This document shows positions 14,268-21,450 of a stretch of DNA of 21,680 nucleotides, in pieces. Below the pieces are notes generated by a model that saw only the letters and a program-made list of their open reading frames with translations, did not search any database and was not told the origin of the DNA. The translations under genes and the position numbers were made by a program. Each line of letters begins with the position of its first letter. Positions within the stretch are counted from its first letter, which is position 1. The stretch comes from an uncultured bacterium (lineage in GTDB: Bacteria > Actinomycetota > Coriobacteriia > Coriobacteriales > Eggerthellaceae): the NCBI GenBank assembly GCA_937890835.1, contig CALADF010000004.1, positions 1-21,680 of the forward strand, read 5' to 3'.

Positions 14268-16449
14268 ACTCGCCGCGCGCAACATCCGCCGCTCGGTGAG
14301 GGATTACGCCATCTACTTCGTGACCCTCGTGTTCGGCGTGGCGGTGTTCTACGCCTTCAACTCCATCGGAAGCCAGCAGGTCCTCTTCGACATCGAGGCA
14401 TCCGCGACCTCGAACATCTTCGACACCACTCAGACCATGCTCAACGGGCTGTCGGTGTTCATCGCGTTCGTCCTGGGCTTCCTCATCGTGTACGCGAACC
14501 GCTTTCTCATCAAACGACGCAAGCACGAGTTCGGCATCTACCTGACGCTGGGCATGAACCCGCGCAGCGTCTCGCTCATCGTGCTGGGAGAGACGGCCAT
14601 CGTCGGCCTGGTCTCGCTCGGCATCGGCCTGATCTGCGGCGTCCTCGCCTCGCAGGCGCTCGCGTTCGCCACGGCCGCCCTGTTCGGCCTGCGCATGGCG
14701 GGCTACCGGTTCGTCTTCTCCCCCGATGCGCTCTTCGCGACCGTCGCGTGCTTCATCGTGATCTATCTCGTGGTGGCGCTGTTCAACCTGCTCGCCGTGA
14801 ACCGCTATAAGCTCATCGACCTTTTGTCGGCAAGCTCGCACAACGAGAAGGACCCCGTGCGCAACCCCTGGGCCTGCCTCGCGGTGTTCATCGTCTCCCT
14901 CGGCGTCTTGGTCTTCGCCTACAACCGGCTCATCGTCAACGGGTTGGTCATGCTCGACGACCCGAACTTCTACCTGGCGACGGCGGGAATGCTCGTAGGC
15001 TCGCTTCTTTTCTTCTGGTCGCTGGCAGGCTTCGTCGTCAACGTGCTCCAACGCGCACGAGGCATCTACCTGCGCGGGCTCACCGTGTTCACCGTGCGTC
15101 AGATCGCCAGCAAGATCAACACCGCGTTTCTTTCCCTCTGGGTGACCTGCGTGATGCTGTTCTTCTCCATCACCATCTTCTCGACGGGCATGGGGCTGAT
15201 CGACGTGTTCTACGGCGATGCCGAGGAAGCGAACCCCTACGACGCGACCCTCACCGCCGAGATCTACTTCGCCGACCCCGTCGACATCGCGCATCCCGAC
15301 TCCGAGACGATCGACGAACGCGCCCGTGCGCTCGAGGCGAACTACCCGGAGTTATACGCCGACGGCGTCGCACATAACTGGAATATGGCGCAGCGCTTCT
15401 CCGAGAGCGTGCCCGGCTGGAACGACATCGTGGCGAAATCCGCTCAAGTGGACGGCTGGGAAGTTCCCGGCATCACCTACGGGCAGCTGATGAGTCAAAC
15501 GGAAACGTCGTCGGGCAACGCCGAAACCGACGACGCGGTCAGCGAGAACAACATCGGCGTCATGGCGTTGTCGCAGGTGAACGCACTGCTCGAAATGCAG
15601 GGGAAGAAGCCCGTCGAATTGCGCGACGGAGAGATCATGGTAGCCAACAACATGGCCATGACCGAAACCCTCGCGCGCGACATCGCGGGCTCGGAAACCG
15701 AGATAGACATGCTGGGCCGTACCTTCAAGGTCTCCGCCGACATCTGCGACGTCCAAATTCAGAACAACGCGATGCTCGCGACCGGCATGACGTTCATCGC
15801 CCCCGACGATGTCATCGATGCGCTGCGCGAAGCGGGCGCCATCCCCCTGCAGAGCTACCTCAACGTGATGTATCCCGAGGGAGTGGACAACGCCGACGGC
15901 GACACGGCGCTGAAGACCGCCCTCGCCGAGGCCTTCCCCAAGGAAGACAGCACGCTCGACGGCGGCACCGCCCATGCCGACGACGCGTTCGCGCGAGGGT
16001 TCTGGCCCCTCACCAACTTGCTGACCTCGCTAGAGATGACCTCGCAAGCGGGCGGGCTGCGCATGCTCATCACGTATCTGGCGATCTACATCGGCTTCGT
16101 GTTCCTCATCGCCACGGCTGCGGTGCTGGCCATCCAGCAGCTCTCCGAAGCCGCCGACTCGCAAGAGCGCTACCGATTGCTCGCGCGTCTCGGCTGCGAC
16201 GAGCGGATGCTCTCGCGCTCGGTGCTCATCCAGGTGCTCGTGTACTTCCTCTGCCCCCTGACGCTTGCCATCTGCCATTCGGCGTGCGCCATCGGCGTCA
16301 TGTCCGACTCGCTGTTCGAGCTGCTCGGCGTATCGGTCATCGGCCCCATAGCGATGGCGGGCGTGTTCATCACCGCCGTCTACGGCGTGTACATGCTGGC
16401 CACCTATCTGGCAAGCCGGGGGATCATGCGCCAGGCCATCAAGGCGTAG
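14257..16449 (+). CDS. FtsX-type ABC permease, BceB-like, with long external domain
   Basis: A 730-residue membrane protein with about ten helices. They are near 17-37, 64-84, 107-130, 133-145, 155-180, 204-224, 240-264 and 289-313, then 603-627, 655-678 and 690-715 (some boundaries uncertain). A large external domain spans about 314-600. BceB proteins carry such a domain between helices 7 and 8, where it contacts the antimicrobial peptide or its lipid II-type target; here it is about 285 residues, well above the roughly 200 I recall. FtsX regions flank it. ATG 14257 is the start, with GGAGGTGA 8 nt before; GTG 14245 falls inside that site. With the ATPase it should form a resistance and signalling transporter. 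Substrate unknown. Confidence 0.88.
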   Translation: MLLKLAARNIRRSVRDYAIYFVTLVFGVAVFYAFNSIGSQQVLFDIEASATSNIFDTTQTMLNGLSVFIAFVLGFLIVYANRFLIKRRKHEFGIYLTLGMNPRSVSLIVLGETAIVGLVSLGIGLICGVLASQALAFATAALFGLRMAGYRFVFSPDALFATVACFIVIYLVVALFNLLAVNRYKLIDLLSASSHNEKDPVRNPWACLAVFIVSLGVLVFAYNRLIVNGLVMLDDPNFYLATAGMLVGSLLFFWSLAGFVVNVLQRARGIYLRGLTVFTVRQIASKINTAFLSLWVTCVMLFFSITIFSTGMGLIDVFYGDAEEANPYDATLTAEIYFADPVDIAHPDSETIDERARALEANYPELYADGVAHNWNMAQRFSESVPGWNDIVAKSAQVDGWEVPGITYGQLMSQTETSSGNAETDDAVSENNIGVMALSQVNALLEMQGKKPVELRDGEIMVANNMAMTETLARDIAGSETEIDMLGRTFKVSADICDVQIQNNAMLATGMTFIAPDDVIDALREAGAIPLQSYLNVMYPEGVDNADGDTALKTALAEAFPKEDSTLDGGTAHADDAFARGFWPLTNLLTSLEMTSQAGGLRMLITYLAIYIGFVFLIATAAVLAIQQLSEAADSQERYRLLARLGCDERMLSRSVLIQVLVYFLCPLTLAICHSACAIGVMSDSLFELLGVSVIGPIAMAGVFITAVYGVYMLATYLASRGIMRQAIKA

Positions 16450-16463
16450 CGAAGTGCGACGGT

Positions 16464-16502
16464 CATGCCCCTCGAACGCGCGACATGCGCTCGAGGGGCA
16501 TG
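16464..16502 (+). other. Perfect 12-bp inverted repeat just after the permease stop
   Basis: CATGCCCCTCGA (16464-16475) pairs exactly with 16491-16502, leaving a 15-nt loop in which GCGC (16478-16481 with 16487-16490) can pair further. No T-run follows. It starts 15 nt after the stop and repeats the arrangement seen after cca at 1818-1858. Confidence 0.7.
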
Positions 16503-16570
16503 CGCCAGGAGCAGCATGACCCGTTCGCACCGCGCAACCGCAGCGGAAACCGCTCGACACGATCGCCCGT

Positions 16571-16602
16571 AACGCGACCCGGTTTTTCGGGTCGCGTTTT
16601 TC
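16571..16602 (+). terminator. Intrinsic terminator of the Bce-like operon
   Basis: ACGCGACCCG (16572-16581) pairs perfectly with 16588-16597 around GTTTTT, then TTTTCT follows. This is the best canonical terminator in the window and separates the transporter genes from the YqeY gene. Confidence 0.9.
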
Positions 16603-16660
16603 TCGCGCTCCCGCAAACGCTCGTCGCATGGTTTTTCGAAAGCGAACGCCGCCGCGCATC

Positions 16661-16666
16661 TATACT
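16661..16666 (+). promoter_or_regulatory. -10 promoter element candidate for the YqeY-like gene
   Basis: TATACT lies 37 nt before the ATG and after the terminator. The nearest -35-like bases are within TTTTTCGAAAG (16632-16642), at a spacing of 19-20 bp, so the match is incomplete. Confidence 0.35.
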
Positions 16667-16702
16667 GGATGCGATCGCAGCCGCAAAGAAGAAAGGGAGC
16701 GC

Positions 16703-17146
16703 ATGGAGTACCGGAAACTGCAAGACGAGATCAAAGCCGCCATGAAGGCGCGCGACGCAAAACGCCGCGACATCCTTCGCCAGGTCCACACCGAGCTGAA
16801 GTCCATCGAGGTGAACGAGCGTCGCGACGTCACCGAGGCTGATGTCGACGCCATGCTGAAGCGCGTCATCAAGCAGACCAAGGAAACCCTCGACGGTTCC
16901 ATCAAGGCGGGCACCAATCAAGAGCGCACCGACACGCTGGCCGCGCAGGTGGCCATCCTCGAGGAATACCTGCCGCAACAGGTATCGGGCGATGCGCTGC
17001 TCGCGCTCATCGACGAAGTTCTCGCCGAGACCGGCGCTTCGACGAAGCGCGAGATGGGACGCGTCATGGGCGCGCTCACGCAGAAAACGGGCGGAAACTT
17101 CGACAAAGCGACTGCCGCAGCCGAGCTAGGCAAACGCCTGAGCTAA
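16703..17146 (+). CDS. YqeY/GatB-related domain protein
   Basis: A 147-residue soluble protein of the YqeY family, whose fold resembles the C-terminal tRNA-contacting domain of GatB, an amidotransferase subunit. Helical N-terminal segments with DEIKAAMKARD and a DILRQVHTELK stretch open the protein. EEYLPQQVS (about 92-100) and the GRVMGALTQKTGG segment (about 118-130) are the recognisable family marks. Length is standard. AAAGGGAG precedes the ATG by 3-4 nt; the frame is open to 16628 but without a ribosome site. It is a single gene between its own terminators. Its cellular function remains unknown; stand-alone members are found in many bacteria and are not part of the GatCAB complex. Confidence 0.9.
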   Translation: MEYRKLQDEIKAAMKARDAKRRDILRQVHTELKSIEVNERRDVTEADVDAMLKRVIKQTKETLDGSIKAGTNQERTDTLAAQVAILEEYLPQQVSGDALLALIDEVLAETGASTKREMGRVMGALTQKTGGNFDKATAAAELGKRLS

Positions 17147-17169
17147 CGCTCAAGAATACAGCCCTGAAA

Positions 17170-17212
17170 GAAGCGGGCCCTGCAGCTCATCACGAGCTGC
17201 AGGGCCTTATCG
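17170..17212. terminator. Bidirectional terminator between the YqeY-like and proline-rich genes
   Basis: A perfect 13-bp stem (17176-17188 with 17194-17206) and a 5-nt loop (ATCAC) are followed by TTATCGTTT on the plus strand. On the minus strand GCTTCTTTC follows. It serves the two convergent genes. Confidence 0.8.
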
Positions 17213-17268
17213 TTTGCCGGGGCTTCACGTCGAAGGAGCATCCGCCGAAGCGGCGCTCGGTGAATCAC

Positions 17269-18414
17269 CTAGTACACGCCGAAGAAGTAATCGATCTCAT
17301 CATCCCAAGAAGACTGCACCATCGACCACGTGCTGCCGGACTTGGCGATGTCGACGGAGAAGTACCCGTCGTCCTCCATATCGGCGCCCTTGATGGATTC
17401 GATGAACAGCTCGCCGATGCGCGCCTTGGCCTGATCCTGCGTCATGCTGCTCAGCTCGGGCGAATTGGACAGGGTGTCGAGCTTATCGCCGAAATCGCTC
17501 AGCACGTCGAAGATGTCGCGCACTTTAACGTCGTAGGCGACGAACCCGGTGCCATCGCTTGAGGCCAGGACCATGGACGCCTGGTAGTCGAAATCCTGCA
17601 GCATGAGGCGCGCCACCTCGTTAGGGTCGACGCCGCATTCCGCCAACGTCAGATCGGACGCCTGGTAGAAGCCGTCCTCGATAAGCGCGGCGATGGTGGA
17701 CACGACCGCAGGATCGGCGTTGCGCAGCTTCTCCATCTCGGCGCCGACGACATCGCACGCAACGCGCTCGTCCTCGGTGATGGAGACGCCTTCGGGATAC
17801 GCCCGCGAAGCGGACGGCATCGAGAGCGAAGAGGAAGGCGCGGAATTGGAAGAAGAGCTCGAAACAGAAGCGGCGGGCGTGTCGATCTCATCCATGACCT
17901 GGCTGTACACCGCCATACCGAAAACCATGCTGCCGATGAACATCAAAACGGCAAGCACGATGCCGACGATGCCGCAGATACGACCCCCCTTCGCCGTTCC
18001 GGCCGTACCGCCTGATTTGACGTAGGAACCCGCCAAGACGATGGCGACGATGCCGAGGATGACGCTGAGAAGCGGAAGCCAGCACAAGATGATGGCGGCG
18101 ATGCCGCAGATGAGGGCCCCGGTCGCCTTGCCGTTACCTGCAGGCTGAGGTTGCCCGCAAGGCGGCACAGGCTGACCCATCGGAGGCTGGCCGTAAGGAG
18201 GCACCTGACCCTGCGCGCCGTCGGGAGGTGCGACGGGCGAGGGAGCCGCGTACGGGTTAACCGGCTGCGTCGGATCCGCCGTAGGCTGAGCGGGCTGCGC
18301 CACAGGTTGCGTCGGCTCGGCGACGGGCTGCACGGGCTCGGTGGGCTGCGCAGGCTCGCCGGGCGTCACCGGCTGAGCGGGCTGCGGAACCTGGTTGACG
18401 TTTTTCTCATCCAT
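17269..18414 (-). CDS. Proline-rich two-helix membrane protein, DUF4190-like
   Basis: A 381-residue protein with four parts. Residues 10-92 are a Pro/Gln-rich disordered region built on PAQP/PTQP-like units with PPYGQPPMG at the end. Two helices (about 97-131 and 145-170) with a Gly/Lys-rich turn follow and resemble the DUF4190 domain of Gram-positive proteins. A Ser-rich linker (181-204) then leads to an external domain of about 175 residues I do not recognise, with the segment ECGVDPNEVARLML near 259-272. ATG 18414 is the start, with GAAGGGA 6 nt upstream; the frame is open to 18483 without a site. It follows the cyd genes behind a terminator. Function unknown; a membrane-anchored surface or sensory role is possible. 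Confidence 0.75.
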   Translation of the reverse strand: MDEKNVNQVPQPAQPVTPGEPAQPTEPVQPVAEPTQPVAQPAQPTADPTQPVNPYAAPSPVAPPDGAQGQVPPYGQPPMGQPVPPCGQPQPAGNGKATGALICGIAAIILCWLPLLSVILGIVAIVLAGSYVKSGGTAGTAKGGRICGIVGIVLAVLMFIGSMVFGMAVYSQVMDEIDTPAASVSSSSSNSAPSSSLSMPSASRAYPEGVSITEDERVACDVVGAEMEKLRNADPAVVSTIAALIEDGFYQASDLTLAECGVDPNEVARLMLQDFDYQASMVLASSDGTGFVAYDVKVRDIFDVLSDFGDKLDTLSNSPELSSMTQDQAKARIGELFIESIKGADMEDDGYFSVDIAKSGSTWSMVQSSWDDEIDYFFGVY

Positions 18415-18480
18415 GGGTGTTCCCTTCGCTTTCATGGACAGGCCGTCGCGTCTTCCCCCTGCCGACGCCGACGGCGCAAA

Positions 18481-18514
18481 CAAAAAAGGTCGAGCCGTTG
18501 TTTCGGCTCGACCT
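18481..18514 (-). terminator. Intrinsic terminator of the cydAB operon
   Basis: On the minus strand AGGTCGAGCCG (18514-18504) pairs perfectly with 18497-18487 around a 6-nt loop, then runs into six Ts (18487-18482). It lies 123 nt past the cydB stop. Confidence 0.9.
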
Positions 18515-18516
18515 AA

Positions 18517-18543
18517 ATTCTAGCGGAATCGACTGAATGTCAT
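18517..18543 (-). promoter_or_regulatory. Promoter candidate for the proline-rich protein gene
   Basis: Minus-strand ATGACA (18543-18538) and TAGAAT (18522-18517) each match consensus in 5 of 6 positions but are only 15 bp apart. A transcript would start near 18510, inside the cyd terminator stem, so it would escape that terminator. Confidence 0.35.
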
Positions 18544-18636
18544 CGCGTCAATGCCGACGAAGCTCAATCGTTTTTCGAGCGACGCCGCACGGCTGCTGCA
18601 ACTGCGAACCACACGCGACGACCGCACTGCCGTTCG

Positions 18637-19665
18637 CTACTCGGCGAGGTCGGCGACGCTCACGCGACCGCGGAACGTGCGATAGACGATCACGTGATAG
18701 ATCAGCACGAGCGGCAAGCCGATGCACACGATGACGATCATGTACAGAAGCGAGAGCTCCGACGCGCTCGCGTTCATGAGCGTCAACGTCGGGCCGACGC
18801 TTCCCTCGGAGGCGACCACCAGGTTCGGGAACATCGAGCACGCCAGCAACCCCGTCAGCGAGAACGCGCTCGCGCTCTGCGCGAGGAAGGCGCCCAGATC
18901 GCAACACTTGACCTTGCCCAGGTAAAGAGCGACGCACAAGCCGGCGACCATGAGAATCGCGAACAGGTAGCGCAGCACGGAGAGCGCCGGATCCATCTCG
19001 GGGGCGATGATCACGAGCGCGTACACGGACACGATCACGAACAGCACGAGCGAGACGATCTGCAGCGGAAGGCGGAGCTTCGCGGCGCGAGCCTGGATGT
19101 CGGAAGGCTTCGGGGCCTTCAAAGCGAGCCACGAAGCACCTGCGGCCATGAACATCGCCAGGCCGAGAAGGCCGGTGAGCAGCGTGAAGGGCGTGACCAG
19201 GCCGAGCAACGGAATACCTGCGTAGTCGCCGTTCGCATCCATGGGGATGCCCGCGAAGATGTTGCCCACGGCAACGCCGAGCAAAAGCGCGGGAAGCAGC
19301 GAGCCGATGAAGAAGCACACGCTCCAAACGCCGCGCCACTTCTTGTCGCCCGCCCAGAACTCGAAGGAGACCGCGCGCACGATCAAGCCGAAGAGCACGA
19401 GCATGACCGCCAGGTAAAAGCCCGAGAACGTGGTGGCGTACGCTGCGGGGAACGCCGCGAACAGCGCGCCGCCCGCGGTGAGCAGCCACACCTCGTTACC
19501 GTCCCACACAGGCCCGATCGCACGACGCGCGACAGCCTGCTCCTCCTCGTTTTTCGCAACGAAGGGGTACAGGACGCCAACGCCCAAGTCGAAACCGTCA
19601 AGGACAAAGTAACCCGCGATCAGCACGAAGATCAGGAAGAACCACAAAACCGTGAGGATGGTCAT
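18637..19665 (-). CDS. cydB: Cytochrome bd ubiquinol/menaquinol oxidase subunit II
   Basis: The second membrane subunit of the high-affinity oxygen reductase, supporting the quinol-oxidising subunit and its hemes. The 342 residues form about nine helices. VLDGFDLGVG (21-30) and GPVWDGNEVWLL (51-62) are the family's near-invariant proton-path and heme-side motifs; SFEFW (about 100) is another. ATG 19665 overlaps the CydA stop (TAATG), with AAAGGGGG inside the cydA end as ribosome site, so the two are translationally coupled. Length is slightly below the E. coli protein (379), within the usual range. No cydC or cydD, needed for assembly, lies in the window. Confidence 0.95.
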   Translation of the reverse strand: MTILTVLWFFLIFVLIAGYFVLDGFDLGVGVLYPFVAKNEEEQAVARRAIGPVWDGNEVWLLTAGGALFAAFPAAYATTFSGFYLAVMLVLFGLIVRAVSFEFWAGDKKWRGVWSVCFFIGSLLPALLLGVAVGNIFAGIPMDANGDYAGIPLLGLVTPFTLLTGLLGLAMFMAAGASWLALKAPKPSDIQARAAKLRLPLQIVSLVLFVIVSVYALVIIAPEMDPALSVLRYLFAILMVAGLCVALYLGKVKCCDLGAFLAQSASAFSLTGLLACSMFPNLVVASEGSVGPTLTLMNASASELSLLYMIVIVCIGLPLVLIYHVIVYRTFRGRVSVADLAE

Positions 19666-21167
19666 TACCGATCGCCCCCTTTCGCACCGGCTTCTTCATC
19701 GACGGCATCAGCCTCGGCTTTCTTCGCAGACGCAGCAGACGCGGAAGCCGCAGGCGCGAACGCGGGGGCCTCGGCAACGTCTTCACCCTCGCCCTCGGCG
19801 ACAGGGCCGTCTTTGATGAAGCGGCTGATGACGCGCGCCCAGCCGACGAAGAGCATGAGGTACACGGCCAGGAACAGCACGATGGTGATGAGCAGCTCCA
19901 CCGGCGTGACCGAGGCCGACGTACCGTCGGCGGTCAGCAGGTACACGCCGTCGGGACCGGTGACGGAAGGATACACCACGTACGGCTGGCGACCGACTTC
20001 CGCGGTCATCCAACCCGCCTGAATGGCGATGAAGGGGAACAAAGGCGAGATGAGCAGAATCCACTGCAGCCATTTCATGTTCTTGATGCGGCCCTTCTTG
20101 CGGGAGAACAGAAGCGCGAGGAACACGCACAGGAAAATGGCGCCGAACATCGCCACCATGAGGTGATAGGACTGGAAGACGAAGTTGACGGGCATGTCCT
20201 CGACGACGATATCGCCGTACTTATCCGTCTGCGCAAGCTCGTTGAGGCCGGGGTACTCGGTATCCCACGTGCCCGTTGCGAGGAAGCTCGTGCCTCCGGG
20301 AATGGCAAAGGGGGTGAGGACCTCCTGGGACTCCTCGTCAACCCAACCGAAGGCGTACAGCGGCGGGACCTCGGAGTCGTACATGCCTTCCATCATGGCG
20401 AGCTTGGTGGGCTGCTCCTCGGAAACCACGACGGCGGAAGCATGAGCGGTCACCAGCATGACGCAGGTGGCGAGGATGCCGACGACGGCGCCGACGCGCA
20501 TCATCTTCATGGCGGCCTGCTCGTGGCGCTTCTTGATCATGTACCATGCGGCGACCGCCATGGCCACGAAAGCGCCCATGATGAGCAGCGCCACCACGGT
20601 GTGGCCGTAGCGGGAGATAAGCGAAGGGTTGAACGCGGCGGCGAAGAAGTCGGTGATGATGGCCTCGGAACCGTCGGCGGACAGCGCGGCGCCTGCAGGA
20701 GTCTGCATCCAAGAGTTGGCGATGAGAATCCACAGGGCCGAGAGGCAGGAGCCGAACCACACGAGCCACGAAGAAACAACGTAGAACAGGTGGCTGACCT
20801 TCTTCCTGCCGAACAGCAGCACGCCGAGGAAGACCGACTCGAGGAAGAAGGCGAACAGAGCCTCGGCGGCAAGCGGCGCCCCGAAGATATCGCCGACGAA
20901 ACGTGAGTAGTCCGCCCAGTTGGTGCCGAAGGAGAACTCCATGGTGATGCCCGTCGCAACGCCGATGGCGAACGTCGCCGTGAAGATCTTCACCCACATC
21001 CTGGACAGCGCCTCGTCCTCGGGCAGCTTCGAACGGAATGCTTTGGTAATGAAGATGGCCATGATCAGGCCGATGCCGATGGAGATCGGCACGAAGATGA
21101 AGTGGTAGCTCGCCGTGAGCGCGAATTGCAACCGTGATAGCAACACCGGATCGGCAAACAGGTCCAT
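19665..21167 (-). CDS. cydA: Cytochrome bd ubiquinol/menaquinol oxidase subunit I
   Basis: The catalytic subunit that oxidises quinol and reduces oxygen at hemes b558, b595 and d in the membrane. Of 500 residues, H22 (high-spin heme ligand), H189 (RYGHTVV) and M337 (SYHLMVAMFG) fit the heme ligands of the E. coli enzyme. E102 and E110 fit the proton path, and GRQP (392-395) follows the Q-loop. The Q-loop (about 250-330) lacks the long E. coli-type insert, so it is the short form common in Gram-positives. The last 45 residues form an Ala/Glu/Lys tail not needed by the family. GGAGGGGG precedes the ATG. It heads the cydAB operon, under a palindrome-containing promoter region. Supports oxygen scavenging or microaerobic growth. 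Confidence 0.96.
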   Translation of the reverse strand: MDLFADPVLLSRLQFALTASYHFIFVPISIGIGLIMAIFITKAFRSKLPEDEALSRMWVKIFTATFAIGVATGITMEFSFGTNWADYSRFVGDIFGAPLAAEALFAFFLESVFLGVLLFGRKKVSHLFYVVSSWLVWFGSCLSALWILIANSWMQTPAGAALSADGSEAIITDFFAAAFNPSLISRYGHTVVALLIMGAFVAMAVAAWYMIKKRHEQAAMKMMRVGAVVGILATCVMLVTAHASAVVVSEEQPTKLAMMEGMYDSEVPPLYAFGWVDEESQEVLTPFAIPGGTSFLATGTWDTEYPGLNELAQTDKYGDIVVEDMPVNFVFQSYHLMVAMFGAIFLCVFLALLFSRKKGRIKNMKWLQWILLISPLFPFIAIQAGWMTAEVGRQPYVVYPSVTGPDGVYLLTADGTSASVTPVELLITIVLFLAVYLMLFVGWARVISRFIKDGPVAEGEGEDVAEAPAFAPAASASAASAKKAEADAVDEEAGAKGGDR

Positions 21168-21202
21168 GCGTCTTCCCCCTCCTTTGTGGTTTTGATGCTA
21201 AA

Positions 21203-21245
21203 TTGATACTACATTAGTGTCATTATAGTATCTCCCTATTGTCAA
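21203..21245. promoter_or_regulatory. Divergent promoter region of cydA and the lipoprotein gene with inverted repeat
   Basis: GATACTA (21205-21211) and TAGTATC (21226-21232) are perfect inverted arms 14 nt apart. On the minus strand a TATAAT (21227-21222) lies within it, with TTGACA (21245-21240) only 12 bp upstream. On the plus strand TTGATA (21203-21208) and TAGTAT (21226-21231) are 17 bp apart. A regulator bound to the arms would cover both promoters. No FNR (TTGATnnnnATCAA) or Rex site was recognised. Confidence 0.5.
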
Positions 21246-21450
21246 TGGTAGACGAACGGGTATTATTTTTGAAACTTTTAACCGAAGGTGAAGTGATGCG
21301 CCGGAACCGCAGAGCACCCGTTGACGTCTCGTCGCCATCGCTTCGCACTTGCGCAGACCCCTCCATCGAGCCGATGCTACAATAGGCAACTGACCAGGCG
21401 AAACATTCCGCTTGTCACTTACGGGGGAACAACAGGGAGGGAGAGGCATC
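21246..21450 (+). promoter_or_regulatory. Leader and extended -10 promoter of the lipoprotein gene
   Basis: TGCTACAAT (21375-21383) is an extended -10 element (TG, one base, TACAAT), 67 nt before the ATG at 21451, without a clear -35. Upstream, a 29-codon frame (21296-21385) with AAGGTG before its ATG could be a leader peptide but is weakly supported. Nothing else is seen. Confidence 0.4.

Noticed and set aside
14227..15294. 355-codon minus-strand open frame
   Set aside because: It is antisense to the permease gene, dominated by Glu/Arg/His/Asp repeats and without a ribosome site or family features.
18130..18400. Short tandem DNA repeats
   Set aside because: They encode the PAQP/PTQP-like units of the proline-rich protein and are coding repeats.
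21296..21385. 29-codon leader ORF before the lipoprotein
   Set aside because: Only a partial ribosome site, and it ends inside the proposed -10 element, so it would mostly lie upstream of transcription.
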